DNA of 64,000 nucleotides from Neisseria zoodegmatis (GTDB taxonomy: Bacteria; Pseudomonadota; Gammaproteobacteria; Burkholderiales; Neisseriaceae): NCBI RefSeq assembly GCF_900187305.1, contig NZ_LT906434.1, forward strand, positions 2,108,001 through 2,172,000. The letters run 5' to 3'. The translations under genes and the position numbers were made by a program. The notes under the pieces are model-generated. The model saw only the letters and a list, made by a program, of their open reading frames with translations. It did not search any database and was not told the DNA's origin. Shown one piece after another: positions 63,933 through 64,000 of this stretch (the first letter of the stretch is position 1; every line of letters begins with the position of its first letter).

Positions 63933-64000
63933 TTAACGCTCGCGCAGCGCTTGTTTCATACGGGTAATCGGTTTGATAAGGTATTGGAAAACAGTTTTTT
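63933..64000 (-). CDS. C-terminus of a probable HlyD-type secretion adaptor (cut by window edge)
   Basis: Only the last 21 residues are visible: KTVFQYLIKPITRMKQALRE and a final Arg. The pattern of an aromatic/aliphatic stretch, KP, and a terminal LRER is common at the end of HlyD-family membrane fusion proteins of type I secretion systems. The assignment rests on this short tail and is tentative. Confidence 0.35.
   Translation of the reverse strand, partial: KTVFQYLIKPITRMKQALRER

Overview
The window comes from a Neisseriaceae chromosome, most probably a Neisseria species. The evidence is: (i) very many copies of the DNA uptake sequence (DUS) core GCCGTCTGAA, mostly in the AG dialect (AGGCCGTCTGAA) with a minority of AT-type copies (ATGCCGTCTGAA), often as inverted pairs that act as terminators; (ii) a recognisable ComP, the pilin that reads DUS; (iii) AniA/NorB denitrification genes and an rpsU-yqeY-dnaG-rpoD cluster. 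The AG dialect argues against the meningococcus/gonococcus group, but the species cannot be fixed from this sequence. I see no prophage, insertion sequence or CRISPR array.

Layout. 1-11,000: end of an unknown gene, glyS, dcd, two small membrane proteins (one under an FNR-type promoter), mpl, a MetPS-like NSS transporter with its small subunit, dut, purA and hisZ. 11,100-12,160: an AT-rich orphan gene split by one in-frame TGA. 12,200-18,600: lldD, then iscR-iscS-iscU-iscA interrupted by an AT-rich nucleoside deoxyribosyltransferase-like gene, a DksA-type zinc finger gene with an internal duplication and a small helical protein gene; then ppa. 18,600-30,000: relA, a secreted hypothetical protein, an ABC importer (TrpXYZ-like family) and a MacA-MacB-outer membrane lipoprotein efflux operon. 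30,000-36,100: two type IV pilin-like genes (the second is comP), tRNA-Glu, rdgC, a DyP peroxidase, a membrane metallophosphoesterase and a NiaP-like transporter. 36,400-45,300: recB and the macromolecular synthesis cluster. 45,300-57,400: Sel1 protein, a carnitine/choline acyltransferase relative, upp, an isolated cysD, YdgA-like protein, lpxK-(lipoprotein)-ycaR-kdsB, YheT hydrolase and a PAP2 phosphatase. 57,600-64,000: a 30-residue membrane peptide, a NirV-like protein, AniA fused to cytochrome c, norB, a ychJ pseudogene and the end of a probable HlyD-type adaptor.

How the genes fit together. aniA (nitrite to NO) and norB (NO to N2O) diverge from a shared 404-bp control region. It holds a perfect FNR box at -41.5 of the predicted aniA start and the same 15-mer (probably the NsrR operator) in both promoters, so nitrite respiration would need low oxygen and NO. 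The 43-residue DUF3149 protein has a similar FNR-type promoter and may belong to the same response. lpxK and kdsB serve lipid A/Kdo synthesis. dcd, dut and upp serve pyrimidine nucleotides. comP, rdgC and recB serve DNA uptake and recombination.

The most unusual observations are a family of DUS-bounded repeats with a shared core; two genes each broken by a single in-frame stop; the deoxyribosyltransferase-like gene inside the isc cluster; the DUS that overlaps the lpxK start codon and can act as its ribosome binding site; and small membrane proteins with well-formed control regions.
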